Assembly (NCBI RefSeq): GCF_963576675.1 | Contig: NC_088911.1 | Location: 131,691,929-131,755,928 of the forward strand | Source of the DNA: Euphorbia lathyris | Lineage: Eukaryota > Streptophyta > Magnoliopsida > Malpighiales > Euphorbiaceae | DNA length: 64,000 nucleotides | Reading direction: 5' to 3' | Shown here: one piece after another, positions 10,801 through 21,121 of the stretch | How positions within the stretch are numbered: the first letter of the stretch is position 1 | Layout of the letters: each line of letters begins with the position of its first letter | Program-made: the position numbers and the translations under genes | Notes under the pieces: generated by a model | Seen by the model: the letters and a program-made list of their open reading frames with translations, nothing else | Database searches by the model: none | What the model was told of the DNA's origin: nothing

Positions 10801-13147
10801 TTTTCTTGATGGTTATTCCGGATTCTTTCAAATATATATTTACCCGGATGACCAAGATAAAACAACCTTCACATGTCCTTATGGAACATTTGCATATAGA
10901 AGAATGCCTTTTGGTTTATGTAATGCACCAGCAACTTTTCAACGTTGCATGACTGCAATTTTTAATGATTTCATGGAAGTATTTATGGATGATTTTTCAG
11001 TTTATGGAGATTCTTTTGATGCATGTTTAAAAAACTTAGATAGAGTTCTTTCTAGATGCGAAGAAACGAATTTGGTATTAAATTGGGAAAAATGTCATTT
11101 CATGGTCGACGAAGGAATTGTTTTAGGTCATAAAATATCTGAAAAAGGATTAGAAGTGGATAGAGCAAAGACTTCAGTAATAGAAAAATTACCCCCACCA
11201 ACAACTGTCAAGGGAGTAAGATCTTTTCTAGGACATGCAGGTTTTTACAGAAGATTTATAAAAAACTTTTATGTGATTTCCAAACCACTTACTAATTTAC
11301 TTATGAAGGATTCAACCTTCGACTTTAATGAAGATTGTATTAAAGCTTTTGAAACATTGAAAACAACCTTAGTCAGTGCGCCCATAATTGCTAAACCCGA
11401 TTGGGATTTGCCTTTTGAAATCATGTGTGATGCAAGTGACCTAGCAGTAGGATGTGTTTTAGGTCAAAGAAAGGATAAAAAATTACATGTTCTTTATTAT
11501 GCAAGTCATACATTGTCCGGTGCACAATTAAATTACACAACAACAGAAAAAGAGATGTTAGCCGTAGTATTTGCATGTGATAAGTTTAGGTCATACTTGT
11601 TAGGATCTAAAGTTATTATTTATACAGATCACGCAGCTTTACGTTATCTGTTTGCTAAGAAAGATGCAAAACCGCGTCTGATTAGATGGGTTTTGTTGTT
11701 ACAAGAATTTGATATAGAAATTAAAGACAAAAAGGGGGTAGAAAACCTTGTCGCCGATCATCTATCGAGACTAGAAGATGAAAACGGTCCTATAGGTGAA
11801 ACTGTCGGTATACGAGATGATTTCCCCGATGAACATCTCTATCATGTAGAAAGTATCATGTCACCATGGTATGCAGATTTTGCTAATTATCTTGCAACCG
11901 ATATCGTTCCGGAAGGATTATCTCCCCAACTGAGGAAGAAATTTTTCTTCGATATTAAACAATATTTTTGGGAAGATCCCTTTCTATTCAAATCATGTGG
12001 TGATGGGATAATTAGGAGATGTGTTGGAGAAAATGAATATGAATCTATAATAACAGAATGTCATTCCAGCTCGTATGGAGGACATAATGGAGTTAATAAA
12101 ACGGTAGCTAAAATATTAGAATGTGGTTTCTTTTGGCCTACAATGTTTAAGGACGTTGGTTCATTTATTACTCGTTGTGATAAATGCCAAAGAACGGGAA
12201 ATTTAGGAAGGAAAGATGAGATGCCCCTCACAAACGTGTTGGAAGTTGAAATCTTCGACATGTGGGGAATTGATTTCATGGGACCTTTTCCGCCTTCCAA
12301 TGGTAAAACTTACATATTAGTAGCCGTTGATTATGTTTCGAAGTGGGTTGAAGCAATTGCAACCCCTACGAATGATTCTAAAGTAGTTATTACTTTTCTT
12401 GACGATGTATTTTATAGATTCGGTTGTCCTAGATACGTTGTTAGTGATGGCGGTACCCATTTCATAAATCGAAATTTTGATATGCTTATGAAAAAATATG
12501 GAGTACGCCACCGCGTGTCAACGCCATACCATCCTCAGTCAAATGGTCAGGCGGAGATCTCAAATAGAGAACTCAAATGGATTCTAGAGAAAACTGTTTC
12601 GTCATCAAGAAAAGATTGGTCACAAAAACTCAATAATGCGCTATGGGCATACCGTACTGCATTTAAGTCACCAATAGGAATGACTCCATATCGTTTAGTA
12701 TATGGAAAAGCATGTCATTTACCAGTTGAATTAGAACATAAAGCCTATTGGGCTATTAGAAAACTTAATTTTGATTTACAACAAGCAGGAAAGAAACGTT
12801 TGCTCAATTTGAATGAGTTAGATGAGTTACGTCATTTATCATATGAGAATGCAAGGATTTATAAAGAGAAAGTGAAAAAATGGCACGATGCCAAAATCAA
12901 AGTCAAACACTTTAATGTTGGAGATAAGGTGCTGTTATTTAATTCACGGCTTCGTATATTTCCAGGAAAACTTAAGTCCAGATGGGCCAGACCGTATTTA
13001 GTCGTCAAAACATTCGACTATGGTTCTTTGGAACTTGAGGAAACTAACGGCAATCGTTTTAAAGTTAATGGTAATCGATGTAAAATCTATTACGAAAATA
13101 TCTCCGAAATAGGAACTAATTTCGTAATAAGATTTCCTGACATATAA
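7892..13147 (+). CDS. gypsy gag-pol polyprotein (1751 aa), intact
   Basis: This single ORF has no stop or frameshift. Residues of about 90-240 are a Retrotrans_gag-type capsid domain ([22 protein letters not shown]). An Asn/Gln-rich stretch at about 345-385 and heptad-rich segments follow, with no CCHC zinc knuckle. The aspartic protease has [10 protein letters not shown] near residue 618. RT has the catalytic FMDD near 1033 and the upstream conserved blocks ([23 protein letters not shown]). RNase H follows with CDASD near 1179 and YTDHAAL near 1245. Integrase has an H2C2 zinc finger (H near 1390, CDKC near 1430) and a DDE triad near 1459, 1518 and 1554 with about 35 residues between the last two. 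The order PR-RT-RH-INT defines Ty3/gypsy. The whole set looks catalytically competent. The start is the first ATG of the frame, 175 nt behind the primer site. Confidence 0.96.
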   Translation: MRSSRNSGTPPDPFGPEIERTLKKNNKNNKNKDKTPLKTKVVQPEIMADPPTLMDYARPGMAGVTNSVVRPRINANQFEIKPALLNMLQNNVTFYGLPNENPNAHLTNFLEICDTFKITDVIAEAIKLRLFPFTLKDKAKIWLTSMPAATFETWDQLAQAFLQKYFPLAKTARVIKDLTSFTQNDNETLYEAWERFKELQRLCPHHQLPDALLMQTFYNGLNPTTRGSLDAMSGGLFMKKTSAQARELLEEMAINSSMWPAERGHIPTAKPSSSCTSSVKGIMNLDPVAMLQAQFSALSHKIDKFMAPCDPNDPIQRDIDYEGMNEIEQVNFVQGQNQTTNPYSNTYNPGWRNHPNFNWKDGNNNNNANANQYRINNYQNQTRDTISTLSSKIDKFIDAMNGKVSNQDDGFKRIENKFDQLIKNQSSSIHNLEVQIGQLAKSIPSRKEGSLPSQTEENPKEHVKAITLRSGKNYLGPKMPGNSTLPRNDLPKSKEDTLKQKDTPIDSNPKPFVPKPPFPHRVRNKDHDKQLLSFLDKLKNLHINLTFMDAITQIPNYGKFLKDLISKNISWEGISSISLSEECSSIVSSKLPTKLKDPGCLTIPCTLGNMEFPSCLCDLGASINLMPLSIFEKLGLEEDIKRTNMVLQLADQSTKRPYGIIEDVLVKVDKFIFPTDFVILDFAYDANCPLIFGRPFMNTGRALVDVSEGKVVLRIGDDNIEFDMNQAMKYPMEDFACMKLDLIEECVNDIVQREEIIEPVMGEELEDKDPEPLIREDGPVPPSVIVPPKLELKELPNHLRYTFLGGSDTLPIIISNKLTENQEEKLKEVVRNRIGSMEWQISDLKGINPSIVMHRIHLEEDKPPKADRQRRLNPNMKEVVKNEITKLLDNGIIYPISDSEWVSPIHCVPKKGGITVVRNDEGELIPTRTTTGWRVCIDYRNLNKATRKDHFPLPFIDQMIERIAGHAFYCFLDGYSGFFQIYIYPDDQDKTTFTCPYGTFAYRRMPFGLCNAPATFQRCMTAIFNDFMEVFMDDFSVYGDSFDACLKNLDRVLSRCEETNLVLNWEKCHFMVDEGIVLGHKISEKGLEVDRAKTSVIEKLPPPTTVKGVRSFLGHAGFYRRFIKNFYVISKPLTNLLMKDSTFDFNEDCIKAFETLKTTLVSAPIIAKPDWDLPFEIMCDASDLAVGCVLGQRKDKKLHVLYYASHTLSGAQLNYTTTEKEMLAVVFACDKFRSYLLGSKVIIYTDHAALRYLFAKKDAKPRLIRWVLLLQEFDIEIKDKKGVENLVADHLSRLEDENGPIGETVGIRDDFPDEHLYHVESIMSPWYADFANYLATDIVPEGLSPQLRKKFFFDIKQYFWEDPFLFKSCGDGIIRRCVGENEYESIITECHSSSYGGHNGVNKTVAKILECGFFWPTMFKDVGSFITRCDKCQRTGNLGRKDEMPLTNVLEVEIFDMWGIDFMGPFPPSNGKTYILVAVDYVSKWVEAIATPTNDSKVVITFLDDVFYRFGCPRYVVSDGGTHFINRNFDMLMKKYGVRHRVSTPYHPQSNGQAEISNRELKWILEKTVSSSRKDWSQKLNNALWAYRTAFKSPIGMTPYRLVYGKACHLPVELEHKAYWAIRKLNFDLQQAGKKRLLNLNELDELRHLSYENARIYKEKVKKWHDAKIKVKHFNVGDKVLLFNSRLRIFPGKLKSRWARPYLVVKTFDYGSLELEETNGNRFKVNGNRCKIYYENISEIGTNFVIRFPDI

Positions 13148-13928
13148 ATCATTTTATTTTTCTAATAGTTAGTTTTTATTTATTTTTATTTTTATTTTAT
13201 TTATTTTTTATTTTGTTTTGTTTTAGATTATATCATTTTATATTAGAATTTTAGATATATAAAAAATATATTCAAGTCATGATTTTAATTAATTTTTAGG
13301 AATTTCATGAGAATTAGAAGAAATTCAGTGATTCTCAGTTGAGAATTTGAAATTCTCAGTTGAGGATTCACATATATAGAATTCTTGAGGTAAGAAATTT
13401 CTGAACTTATAGAGAATTTAAAATTCTCAGTTGAGAATTTGGGTATAACTAGCAGCCAGGAAAATTTCTGGACTTGTAGAGGATTTCAGATTCTCAGTTG
13501 AGAATTCTGATTAAAAATTGAAAGGAAAATTTCTGAACTTACCGAGGATGAGGATTCTCGGTAGAGGATCAGAAATTTGGAGTTTTGACAACTGATTTCC
13601 GCAGGGAAATCAGCGTGCCGCGACCGCGGGTCAGCATCCTCGGTCGCGACACGGGGAAATTATGCCCAAATTAACCCTTTTTCCAGCAGATGCAACTCTT
13701 CAGAAACGAAAAATTGAGTTTTTTTCATTTTTAAGAGGTTTGTTTCATGCCTTTTCATTTCAAAAACAACACCTCTTTTTATCCTAGGATTTTATAAATA
13801 GGTTCTAGAGGTTCAGTTTTCTGTCACTTTCTTTTCATCTCTATCAGAACAATTCTCTGATTTTCTTACCATTTCAACAATCCAGAAATTAAGTTCAGAA
13901 CCTTTCTTCCTTACTCATTCCAAACATC
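13148..13928 (+). repeat. gypsy spacer behind pol: palindromic tandem repeats, GC module and TATA box
   Basis: No ORF. At 13325-13590 the near-palindrome ATTCTCAGTTGAGAATT recurs at 13331, 13352, 13423 and 13490, with a variant at 13553. The last three lie in tandem units of about 65 bp that begin AAATTTCTG(A/G)ACTT. A GC module (CCGCGACCGCGGGT...CTCGGTCGCGAC) follows at 13609-13656. TATAAATA at 13793-13800 precedes ORF-A by about 130 nt. Confidence 0.75.
13793..13800 (+). promoter_or_regulatory. TATA box upstream of gypsy ORF-A
   Basis: TATAAATA lies about 130 nt before the ATG at 13929. A pyrimidine-rich stretch between them resembles a plant 5' UTR. Internal promoter use is inferred, but the spacing matches that of the copia third ORFs. 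Confidence 0.45.
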
Positions 13929-14876
13929 ATGGCTTCCTCAAGCACTTCATCTAAGAAAGTTATTGCTTCACGCAATAAACATGTTGATATATCAGAGCAT
14001 TATGGATGTAACTTTCCTATCTTCAATCATGAAGAGGGAAGGCGCTTCTTGAGGCTTCGATACACATTCTTTATCGGAATGCTATACATGGATGACTTTC
14101 TTAACGATCAGTTGGGAATTAAAGATGATATGAGTCGCTACATGGAGCGATTAGGATGGACCAGATTTGTTGATATGAAGTTTCCTATAATTGGAGACTG
14201 GATATTAGAGTTCTTCTGTACAGTGCGTTTTGTTAACAAACGTCGGGTGCGTCTCAGTTTTCGTCGGGATGGCAAAACTTTCACTTTTGGATATCTTGAA
14301 TTACATGTTTGGTTTGGTTTTCCCTTGAAGGATACTACCAAACGTCATCATGGAAGAGATATGACGTCTACTGATATTTGGCAAATGCTCACCGGTATCT
14401 GGCCTTTCCACCCAAAACTTGCCTATAATAAGTCTTTCTATTCCAACTTTATACTATATTTGCATAAGTTTCTGAGTCACAGCATGTTCGGTCGCACGTT
14501 CAGTAGTGTCGTCCAAGAATCTGATCTTTATGTCCTTGGCGATATATTTCAAGGCAACGTGGTTGATTCTTCAAAAATTCTGATGGAGGGTCTTGTTGCC
14601 GCATCTAGATCCAAGGCTAAGAAGGTTGGGTTCGGGAATATTATATGTGGAATAATTCTAGGGACCAAGGGAAGTATTTCTGTTCCTTGGAGTGATGCTG
14701 AATCTTTTCCGATGCTAGACTATGAATTTTTAGAATTTGAAGGTCTAGTGAAGCGAGTTTTTCGATCAGGACCAAATTTTCTTTCTGCACCAGAACGTCA
14801 AGCCTTCGTGCAGTTGAAAATAGAACGATATAGGGCTAAGAAAATCCCGATTGAAGGGGATGAATTTTTAGCATAG
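13929..14876 (+). CDS. gypsy accessory ORF-A (315 aa), paralogue of ORF-B
   Basis: This is an intact ORF in the position called 'env-like' in Athila elements. It has no signal peptide and no convincing membrane span. A conserved core is visible: LGW at residues 75-77, KFP near 84, basic KRRVRLSFRRDGK near 104-117, FGFP at 129-132, then HKFLSHSMFGR and VGFGNIICGIILGTKG. ORF-B has the same blocks at almost identical positions (LGW 75-77, FGF 128-130), so the two arose by duplication. The pattern is like the Athila ORF-1 / plant-retrotransposon accessory family (recalled, not searched). A TATA box is about 130 nt upstream. The molecular function is unknown. Confidence 0.8.
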   Translation: MASSSTSSKKVIASRNKHVDISEHYGCNFPIFNHEEGRRFLRLRYTFFIGMLYMDDFLNDQLGIKDDMSRYMERLGWTRFVDMKFPIIGDWILEFFCTVRFVNKRRVRLSFRRDGKTFTFGYLELHVWFGFPLKDTTKRHHGRDMTSTDIWQMLTGIWPFHPKLAYNKSFYSNFILYLHKFLSHSMFGRTFSSVVQESDLYVLGDIFQGNVVDSSKILMEGLVAASRSKAKKVGFGNIICGIILGTKGSISVPWSDAESFPMLDYEFLEFEGLVKRVFRSGPNFLSAPERQAFVQLKIERYRAKKIPIEGDEFLA

Positions 14877-15918
14877 CTTGTATTTTGTTTGTTTGTAAAT
14901 ATATGTTAATAAATAAAAATTTCTCTTTTGCATTATACTTTGTTTTTGATTATATGGTTACATTTTAATTTCATAAATCTAGACCAATGAATCAATTAAA
15001 TGCAAACTTAATCCATTCATTAACTAATTAATTGATTAATAATTAAATTTCAAGTTCCTAACATAAGATTCATTTAACTTAAATTAATAAATGCACATAA
15101 ATGCTTCAATTAATTTTAGTTACAAACCTTTCATATTCATAATTTTAACATTTATTACTTAATGCATTTTTCATTTTAATTTTCCATTAATAAGGATAAA
15201 CCTTTGGTTTTCCTTATCATTTAATGTTTTACATTAATGTTTTTAAGTACATATCACATTTTAAAGGAGTACAGGTTCCAAACTATCAAGAAATTACATG
15301 AATTGAAGTTATTATGCAGAATTGGGTGACCACCGTGTGATCCGCGGCCGAGAATTAATAGATTCTCGGTAACTTCAGCAAATTTACTTCAAATTCAGAC
15401 AAAAAATTTTGCTGCCCAACGCGATTCGCGGCCGCGAATTCTGGATTCTCGGTAACTTCAGAAATTTCTTCAAAAATTTCAGAGACAACATTGGTTTAAA
15501 AACGCGATCCGCGACCGCGGATACACATCCACGACCGCGACACGCGTATTTAAGGCACTCCAAGTCCGATTTTGGCCTATATTTTCCGCCTCTTCACATT
15601 TCAACCTATACCTATTCCTTTTCCTATTCTCCCTCTACCTAATTACTCTTCCTATTTCAACTCTACCTATTCCAATTCCTATTCCTACTCTAACTATTTA
15701 ACTTCCTACTCAAACCCTATATATACCTATTACTTACACAAACCTTACATCACCTCCAATTTTAACCAATCCCCTACTCTTACCTTTTCCCAATACCTTA
15801 CTTTTACTCTTCCCAATTTCATCATTACCCTTTTCAATCACCTACACCTCTACTTCATCTTCAACCTCAAGCTTTTCTCTCTTTTCATCTTTTTCTCTAA
15901 ACCCTAAACACCATAACC
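14877..15918 (+). other. gypsy spacer between ORF-A and ORF-B: GC hairpin modules and G-free leader
   Basis: No gene. 14880-15300 is AT-rich. Three GC-rich modules of the CCGCGGCCG type followed by CTCGGT lie at 15331-15379, 15419-15462 and 15502-15547. 15589-15918 is a pyrimidine/A-rich stretch with repeated CCTATT-like words and a single G (near 15871), directly ahead of the ORF-B ATG. It looks like an unstructured 5' leader. TATTTAAG near 15547-15554 is a weak TATA candidate. Confidence 0.65.
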
Positions 15919-17124
15919 ATGCCTAGAGCAAAGCGTGTTGGACACAAGCCGGCTGTCACTGAGGCTAATCGCCTTAGGGTTAGTTGCGGGGCTTATTTCG
16001 ACATTCATTCTGAAGAAGAAGTTGGACATTTCAAGCACTTTTCAAACGCCAATCGTAAGTTCGTGGATATGCAGTTTCTTGACTTTGATTCGGTAAGGAA
16101 GTTGAACTTCACTACACAAATTACTGCTTTTATTGAAACTTTGGGATGGGAAACTTTTGCTTCTATGCGTTTTCCACAAATTCAAGAGTATGTGGTTGAA
16201 TTTTTGGTTACTTTGACGATGAACAAAAAGAGGACAGAAATTTCTTTTCGGAATAAGGGTATTACCTATACAGTTGATTATGAGGCTATGGGTAACATGT
16301 TTGGTTTCCCTACTAGTGATTTTTATGATAAGCCTCGGGATTTTGATAATAACTCTTTTTGGCAAACTCTGTCTGACCAAACTTCTTTTGACTCCAAAAA
16401 CACTTCGAGCAAGTTGATTAAGGACAATTGTGTGTTCTTCTTTCACAAGTATTTGAGTTTTTCACTTTTTGGTCGTGTTGAGAGTTCGAAGATTCAAGTC
16501 CGGGATTTGTTTGTTTGGGATTGTTTGTTCAAGGGTTTACGGGTTGATAGCATTGGAATGCTTTTTGACAATTTATATCGTGCTTCGAGGGCTCACACCA
16601 CTCAAGTCCCTCTCGGTAATTTAATCACCGCTATTGTTTTGGGGGCACGGGATGAATTGGCTACTTTTGATATGTCCACCTACCATGGATATGTTCCGGT
16701 TTTGGACATTGCGGCACTTGAGCGGGCTCATTTATTGGTTTCTGCGGCTCCTCCTATTTTTATTTCGTATGCTACCCGTATCGCACATCTTCGTGGCACT
16801 ATGGGTGGAGGTGCTTCTAGTTCTCATAATGTAGGTACCGACGAAGAAGGAGCGGAGGACAGTGGAGACGCTACACCACAAGCCCAAGCAACATAAGATA
16901 ATGATCTGGTGGATTTAAGGCGGATTTTGAACCAAATCAATGCAAATAATCGCCAAATGAATTTGAGAATTGATGATTTGGTGGAGAACAATATGGTGAT
17001 GAATGACAACCTCAATACTTTGAGGCGTGCGCATCGTTCAACTCGGCATCGGATGCTTTCATTTTTCCGACGCCGGAATGTGGAAACTTCACCAACACCT
17101 CCGGATTCCCCGCCACATGCTTAG
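15919..17124 (+). CDS. gypsy accessory ORF-B (325 aa, plus 71 codons behind one in-frame TAA)
   Basis: The ATG follows a nearly G-free leader. The first 325 codons run to a TAA at 16894-16896, and the same frame is then open to 17124 without another stop. The original protein was therefore probably about 400 aa, or the stop is read through. The core repeats that of ORF-A: IETLGWETF near 72-80, RFPQIQEYVVEF, basic MNKKRTEISF near 101-110, FGFP near 128-131, HKYLSFSLFGR, and PLGNLITAIVLGARDE. The segment behind the stop is predicted coiled coil (heptad Leu/Ile/Met) with a basic tail (FFRRRN). It has no membrane segment. The family is as for ORF-A; the function is unknown. Confidence 0.75.
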
Positions 17125-18528
17125 GTTTTATCTTTTATTTTTATCTTATCTTATTTCAATTTCAGTTTCGTACATTTTTATTTTCTTATGTTTCGTACAA
17201 TTTCAGTTTTTATTAATTTTCTGATGAATGTTTTTGCTATATCTTTCGTTTATTTTTCGTTTGTTTTATATTTAGTGTTTTATCTCCATTTTTGCACCCA
17301 TGAGGACATGGTCCAATTTAAGTGTGGGAGGAGATATATACATATATCATTTTATGCAAACGAATGAATGAATGAATGTATGCATCGCTTGTTTTTCAAA
17401 ATACAAATGCAACGTATATTGCAACACTTTTAAATATATTGCAACAAATGAAAAAACTTAACATTTTTTTTTATGAAATATCATTTTTACATTTATAAAT
17501 ATCATAAGTTAAAATTTTTTATGATTATTTTTAGGTTATCATTATCGATAGAAATAAATATTTCTATACGGGTAATATTTTTCAAAATATTTTTCACAAA
17601 TCTTCGACACGATTTTAAGTAAAATTGTCTCGAGTGAATGTATTTAAGTAAAAAACAATTTCTTAATTTTCAATCTCTATTTCATATCATGAAATTCATG
17701 ATACAATAAATCTTATTTTAAATTTTCAATTAGGTTTATAGGCATTAAATTGAACTAACAATTTTTAGCTCGGTTTTGATTTTGTCTTACATTAACACCA
17801 ATTGAAGTTTTTAAGGAAACTATAGCCATAATACATGTTGAATTTTAAGTCAATATAGGATGAATGTGCTAATTTTCTTTTTCACAAGTTATAATCAATA
17901 AATCGTATTCTTAACTTTTGGCCACGATTGAGACCAACCTTATCACAATCGAGGTATGAAAGGGAAGAAATTAATAAGTAAAGCGTACTTTTGGCCACGG
18001 TTGCGACCACCCTTATCACAATCGAGGTATGGAAGGAACGTTTAAATAAGAAAAATTAAGCGTGTTTAAAGTTTAAAGTAACGATTGCGTCCACCCATGG
18101 CATGATCGGTACCTCTTAAGCGAACACAAAACAATTACATATAAAGTTACGATCGAGACCACCCTTATCACGGGCGTAACTAAGCAAATAAATTAAACTA
18201 AATACTCATATATAATAATTCAAGTTTGGGAAAGGAAATTTGGTGCTTTGAAATGCCTTGAGATGGAAAACTCAATAACATGCGTGCTTACATCGTCCCG
18301 AATACTTCAATTTAAAAATTGAAATACAAGACGAATGATATATCGTATTTATACTAAGTTAGTTTGATATTTTGCGTATAAATTTGCCATGTGAAGTTAG
18401 TCTTTTCGGCTTAACTAATTTAAAAGGTAAACACAAAGATATATGTTTTATTTTTATAAAGAGATTAGTTAAGGAATAAATTCAGTGAAATTTTGCTCGG
18501 GACTAGCAAAAGATTAAGTGTGGAGATT
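17125..18528 (+). repeat. gypsy 3' noncoding region with imperfect repeats
   Basis: No gene. A PPT-like tract (AATTTAAGTGTGGGAGGAGA, about 17315-17334) resembles the true tract before the 3' LTR. About four imperfect copies of a unit around ACGATTGAGACCACCCTTAT and its neighbours lie at about 17915-17962, 17989-18035, 18083-18118 and 18148-18183. The remainder is AT-rich and featureless. Confidence 0.6.
18512..18528 (+). other. polypurine tract of gypsy element
   Basis: GATTAAGTGTGGAGATT immediately precedes the 3' LTR start (TGTTAAG at 18529). It is in the correct position for plus-strand priming. The tract is only moderately purine-pure. Confidence 0.6.
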
Positions 18529-20084
18529 TGTTAAGCCCAAAATATACCTAAAATATCATTAACATTTACATCATTTTTATTACGAATTTGTGTTATTTAT
18601 ATCTGTTTAGATTACTTTTACTTTCGAATATCTTTCTTTCTTGCAAGGTACTTGAATATTTGGTAAAATCCAAATAGGAACGAAAAAGGATCTAAAACAG
18701 AAGAAAAACCCTACAAAAGGAGTCAAAGACGACGTAAATCGAAAGCGCCAAGTCGAGGACACGAACGAAAGCAAGAAGTAAGAAAACCTGCCGGGCCGCG
18801 ACAGTGGATCCCAGACCCGCGGCCGCGACACGCGTGGTATAACCTTTTCTTCCCTTCGTCCGTCGCTCAGCTCAGTGCTACGTCATTCACGGCCGCGGAT
18901 TACTATCCTCGGTAAGTGCAGAAATTCACCAAGAGCATTTAACACATGCTGAAAATCCAAGAAACGCGTTCGTTCAAGTGGATAAAGACGTCCTTTCACA
19001 ACGGACACGACTCTTAACCAACGGATACATCACTTCAAACACAACCCTTCAACATCTATAAATAAAGAGTTGATGTTGAGAAAAAGTGTAATGAAATGCT
19101 ATAATATAGATATAGAAATCAGAGCGTAGAACTTATGTCGAAGTTCTAAGTAAAAACATTTCGAGAGTTAGAAATTAGATTCTGTACAAAACAAGATGAG
19201 GTACACATATTGTTTATAGTTTAATTACAACTCAGTAGCGTTTAGACATTGTTCCAGTTTTAGTTTGCATCATGGTAGTGGCCGACCGAATCCCTATTAC
19301 AAAGCTACAGCGAGAAGATTGAGTAAAGTGTTCGCCCCCGAGCCTGACAACCTCCTAGGAAACCCAAGGAAGCGGAACCGATCAAGCCCTTCACTTGCAC
19401 GCCCTCGAAGAACTCGATGCTCCTTATTCTCTGTAAACTTGTATCAATTTATATTTCATCTAATAAAGTCCGTTCTATTCGACAAATCGTTATGCAGCAC
19501 TTATGGTAACCAATCCAATATAAGTGAGGCTGGTGTTTTCATTAATACGCACTTGAATTCAAAATTATTACAAGGAAACTTTGTTGAACACTTAGGCAAA
19601 TTATCATCTCGAAAGAGTTTTAATTTGAGTAAGGGCAACTATCCCGAAAGGGTTTTGTCGCGTTCAAAGCCGATTAATTAGAGGTTCCGTCATTTATTTC
19701 ATCATCATAATCGATACAAAGTTTAAGTTGTTTTCTTTGCTTAATGCAAATGAACAAATTTATTCATTTTTCTAATAAGTTCTAAATGTTCATGTTTTGT
19801 AAAATTCATCCTTAAAATCAGATGATCTTTCTAACAATCGATTTATTCTAAATACATAATCTTATTCCAGCATTTTCAAATACTCAAAGTTCACAAATTC
19901 AATCAAATAAATTTCCTAAATTCAATTAATCCAATTTTCACTTTTCATTTACATTTAATAATAAATCCAACAAATTCGAAATTAATAATTCAAAAATAAG
20001 TTTTTCGTTAAAAAACGTATCCCTGTGGGATCGATATTTTTATTACTACAAGCGAAACCGTGCACTTGCGGAAATCGCTCAACA
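18529..20084 (+). repeat. 3' LTR of gypsy element
   Basis: It is nearly identical to 6146-7692. Compared with that copy it has 9 extra bp near 19313 and about 13 substitutions, almost all transitions. TATAAATA is at 19057-19064. It ends CGCTCAACA, followed by TSD CAACT (20085-20089). Confidence 0.96.
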
Positions 20085-20089
20085 CAACT
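20085..20089 (+). repeat. target-site duplication (right) of gypsy element
   Basis: CAACT matches 6141-6145. Behind it the third ORF of copia A resumes. Confidence 0.95.
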
Positions 20090-21121
20090 CCACCACCATC
20101 CAGCTCCACCTCCATTCCCACGTCTGAGCCAAATTCCACTGCTCAACTTGCATATCTTAGTGCAACTCAGTCTGGCCATCGAATCATAGAATCGGCTCAA
20201 TCTCTTCTCCAGGAGTTCACCACTTCTGATGCTGCTAGGTCTGCTCATCCTGAGTCAACAAATATCTCTGCCATCACTCAACTTCTTACTGAAATTAAGG
20301 GACTCAAGGATCTTATCAGTGTTATGACCACCGTCCAATCACAGCAACCTAAGCAAGATCACATTGCCAAGCTGACTGAGCTATTCCTTCTGATGATAAA
20401 CCACATGAACTCCCTTGAAGGTAAAATCAACAATCTCTCTGCACCTAATCCAGGATATGCAACTTCGGCTGAGTTAGATCAACAATTTGCCAAACTGAGA
20501 ACAAAACTACCCAACCTTGGGACAACGGCCAATCCTGCGTATGCCACATCTGCTGAGCTACATGACTGCTTTGCCAAGCTGACTGCCGATCTCACATGTA
20601 CACGAGAGCTCGTTTCCTCCACTTCTCAATGTACAATTGATCAACTCAGTGAAGCCGTGAGTCTTCTCAGTGTGAACAAAGCCCAGATGGATGTTGACCC
20701 CATCAATGATAATCTGTCAAAAGGTATTCTGCAGGCCATTCGCTACGACAATGCTCAACGCATATTCTATGACTCTGCTCTACTGAAGATGTATCATCAA
20801 TCCTTTGCTCAGATTACCAGCTCTCTTACTTGGCTTAGTAAGTCCCATGAGTGTATTATCAACCTGATCACTGGGTCCATCCCAGTTTCTCGAAACGTTC
20901 GAGATGATTGTGTTCCTGTGATAGATGGCTTGAGTGAGAGCACAAAGAGATTACAACGTTATTCCAATGTTCTATCCTCTGCTGCGAGAAATGACACCTT
21001 TGTCTATAAACCCGATGCTGGCAAAACGGGGGAGAGAACTCATCATGGAACTCAACAAGGGACAGGAACATCAGGGAGCAAAGAGAAAGGCAATGGTGAG
21101 AAAGGAAAAGGCAAGGCTTAA
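20090..21121 (+). pseudogene. copia A third ORF, 3' part (coiled-coil C-terminal domain)
   Basis: The frame is open to TAA 21119-21121 and aligns with the C-terminal part of the copy B third ORF. It contains heptad-rich helices (ITQLLTEIKGLKDLI, LTELFLLMINHMNSLEGKI) and two tandem 28-residue repeats (20447-20530 and 20531-20614) built around xPxYATSAELxxxFAKL. A conserved helical domain follows (FYDSALLKMYHQSF, VPVIDGLSESTKRLQRYS), then a Gly/Lys-rich tail. It is separated from its N-terminal half by the gypsy insertion, so it no longer forms one message. The function is unknown; oligomerisation through the helices is an inference. Confidence 0.75.

Larger units (their letters stand above)
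6146..20084 (+). mobile_element. Ty3/gypsy Athila-like LTR retrotransposon, complete (13.9 kb), nested in copia A
   Basis: It has TG...CA LTRs of 1547 and 1556 bp, a tRNA-Asp-type primer site, one intact gag-pol ORF (PR-RT-RNaseH-INT order), two accessory ORFs behind pol, long noncoding repeats, and a 5-bp TSD. The LTRs differ by roughly 13 substitutions by eye, nearly all transitions, plus one 9-bp indel, so the insertion is young. The Athila-type assignment rests on size, primer site, the protease motif [10 protein letters not shown], the gag without zinc knuckle and the ORFs behind pol. It splits the third ORF of copia A and is therefore younger than A. Confidence 0.95.

Noticed and set aside
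13929..17124. Envelope glycoprotein interpretation of the ORFs behind gypsy pol and copia pol
   Set aside because: No signal peptide, transmembrane helix, or cleavage site is visible in any of them. The position alone is not evidence of an envelope.
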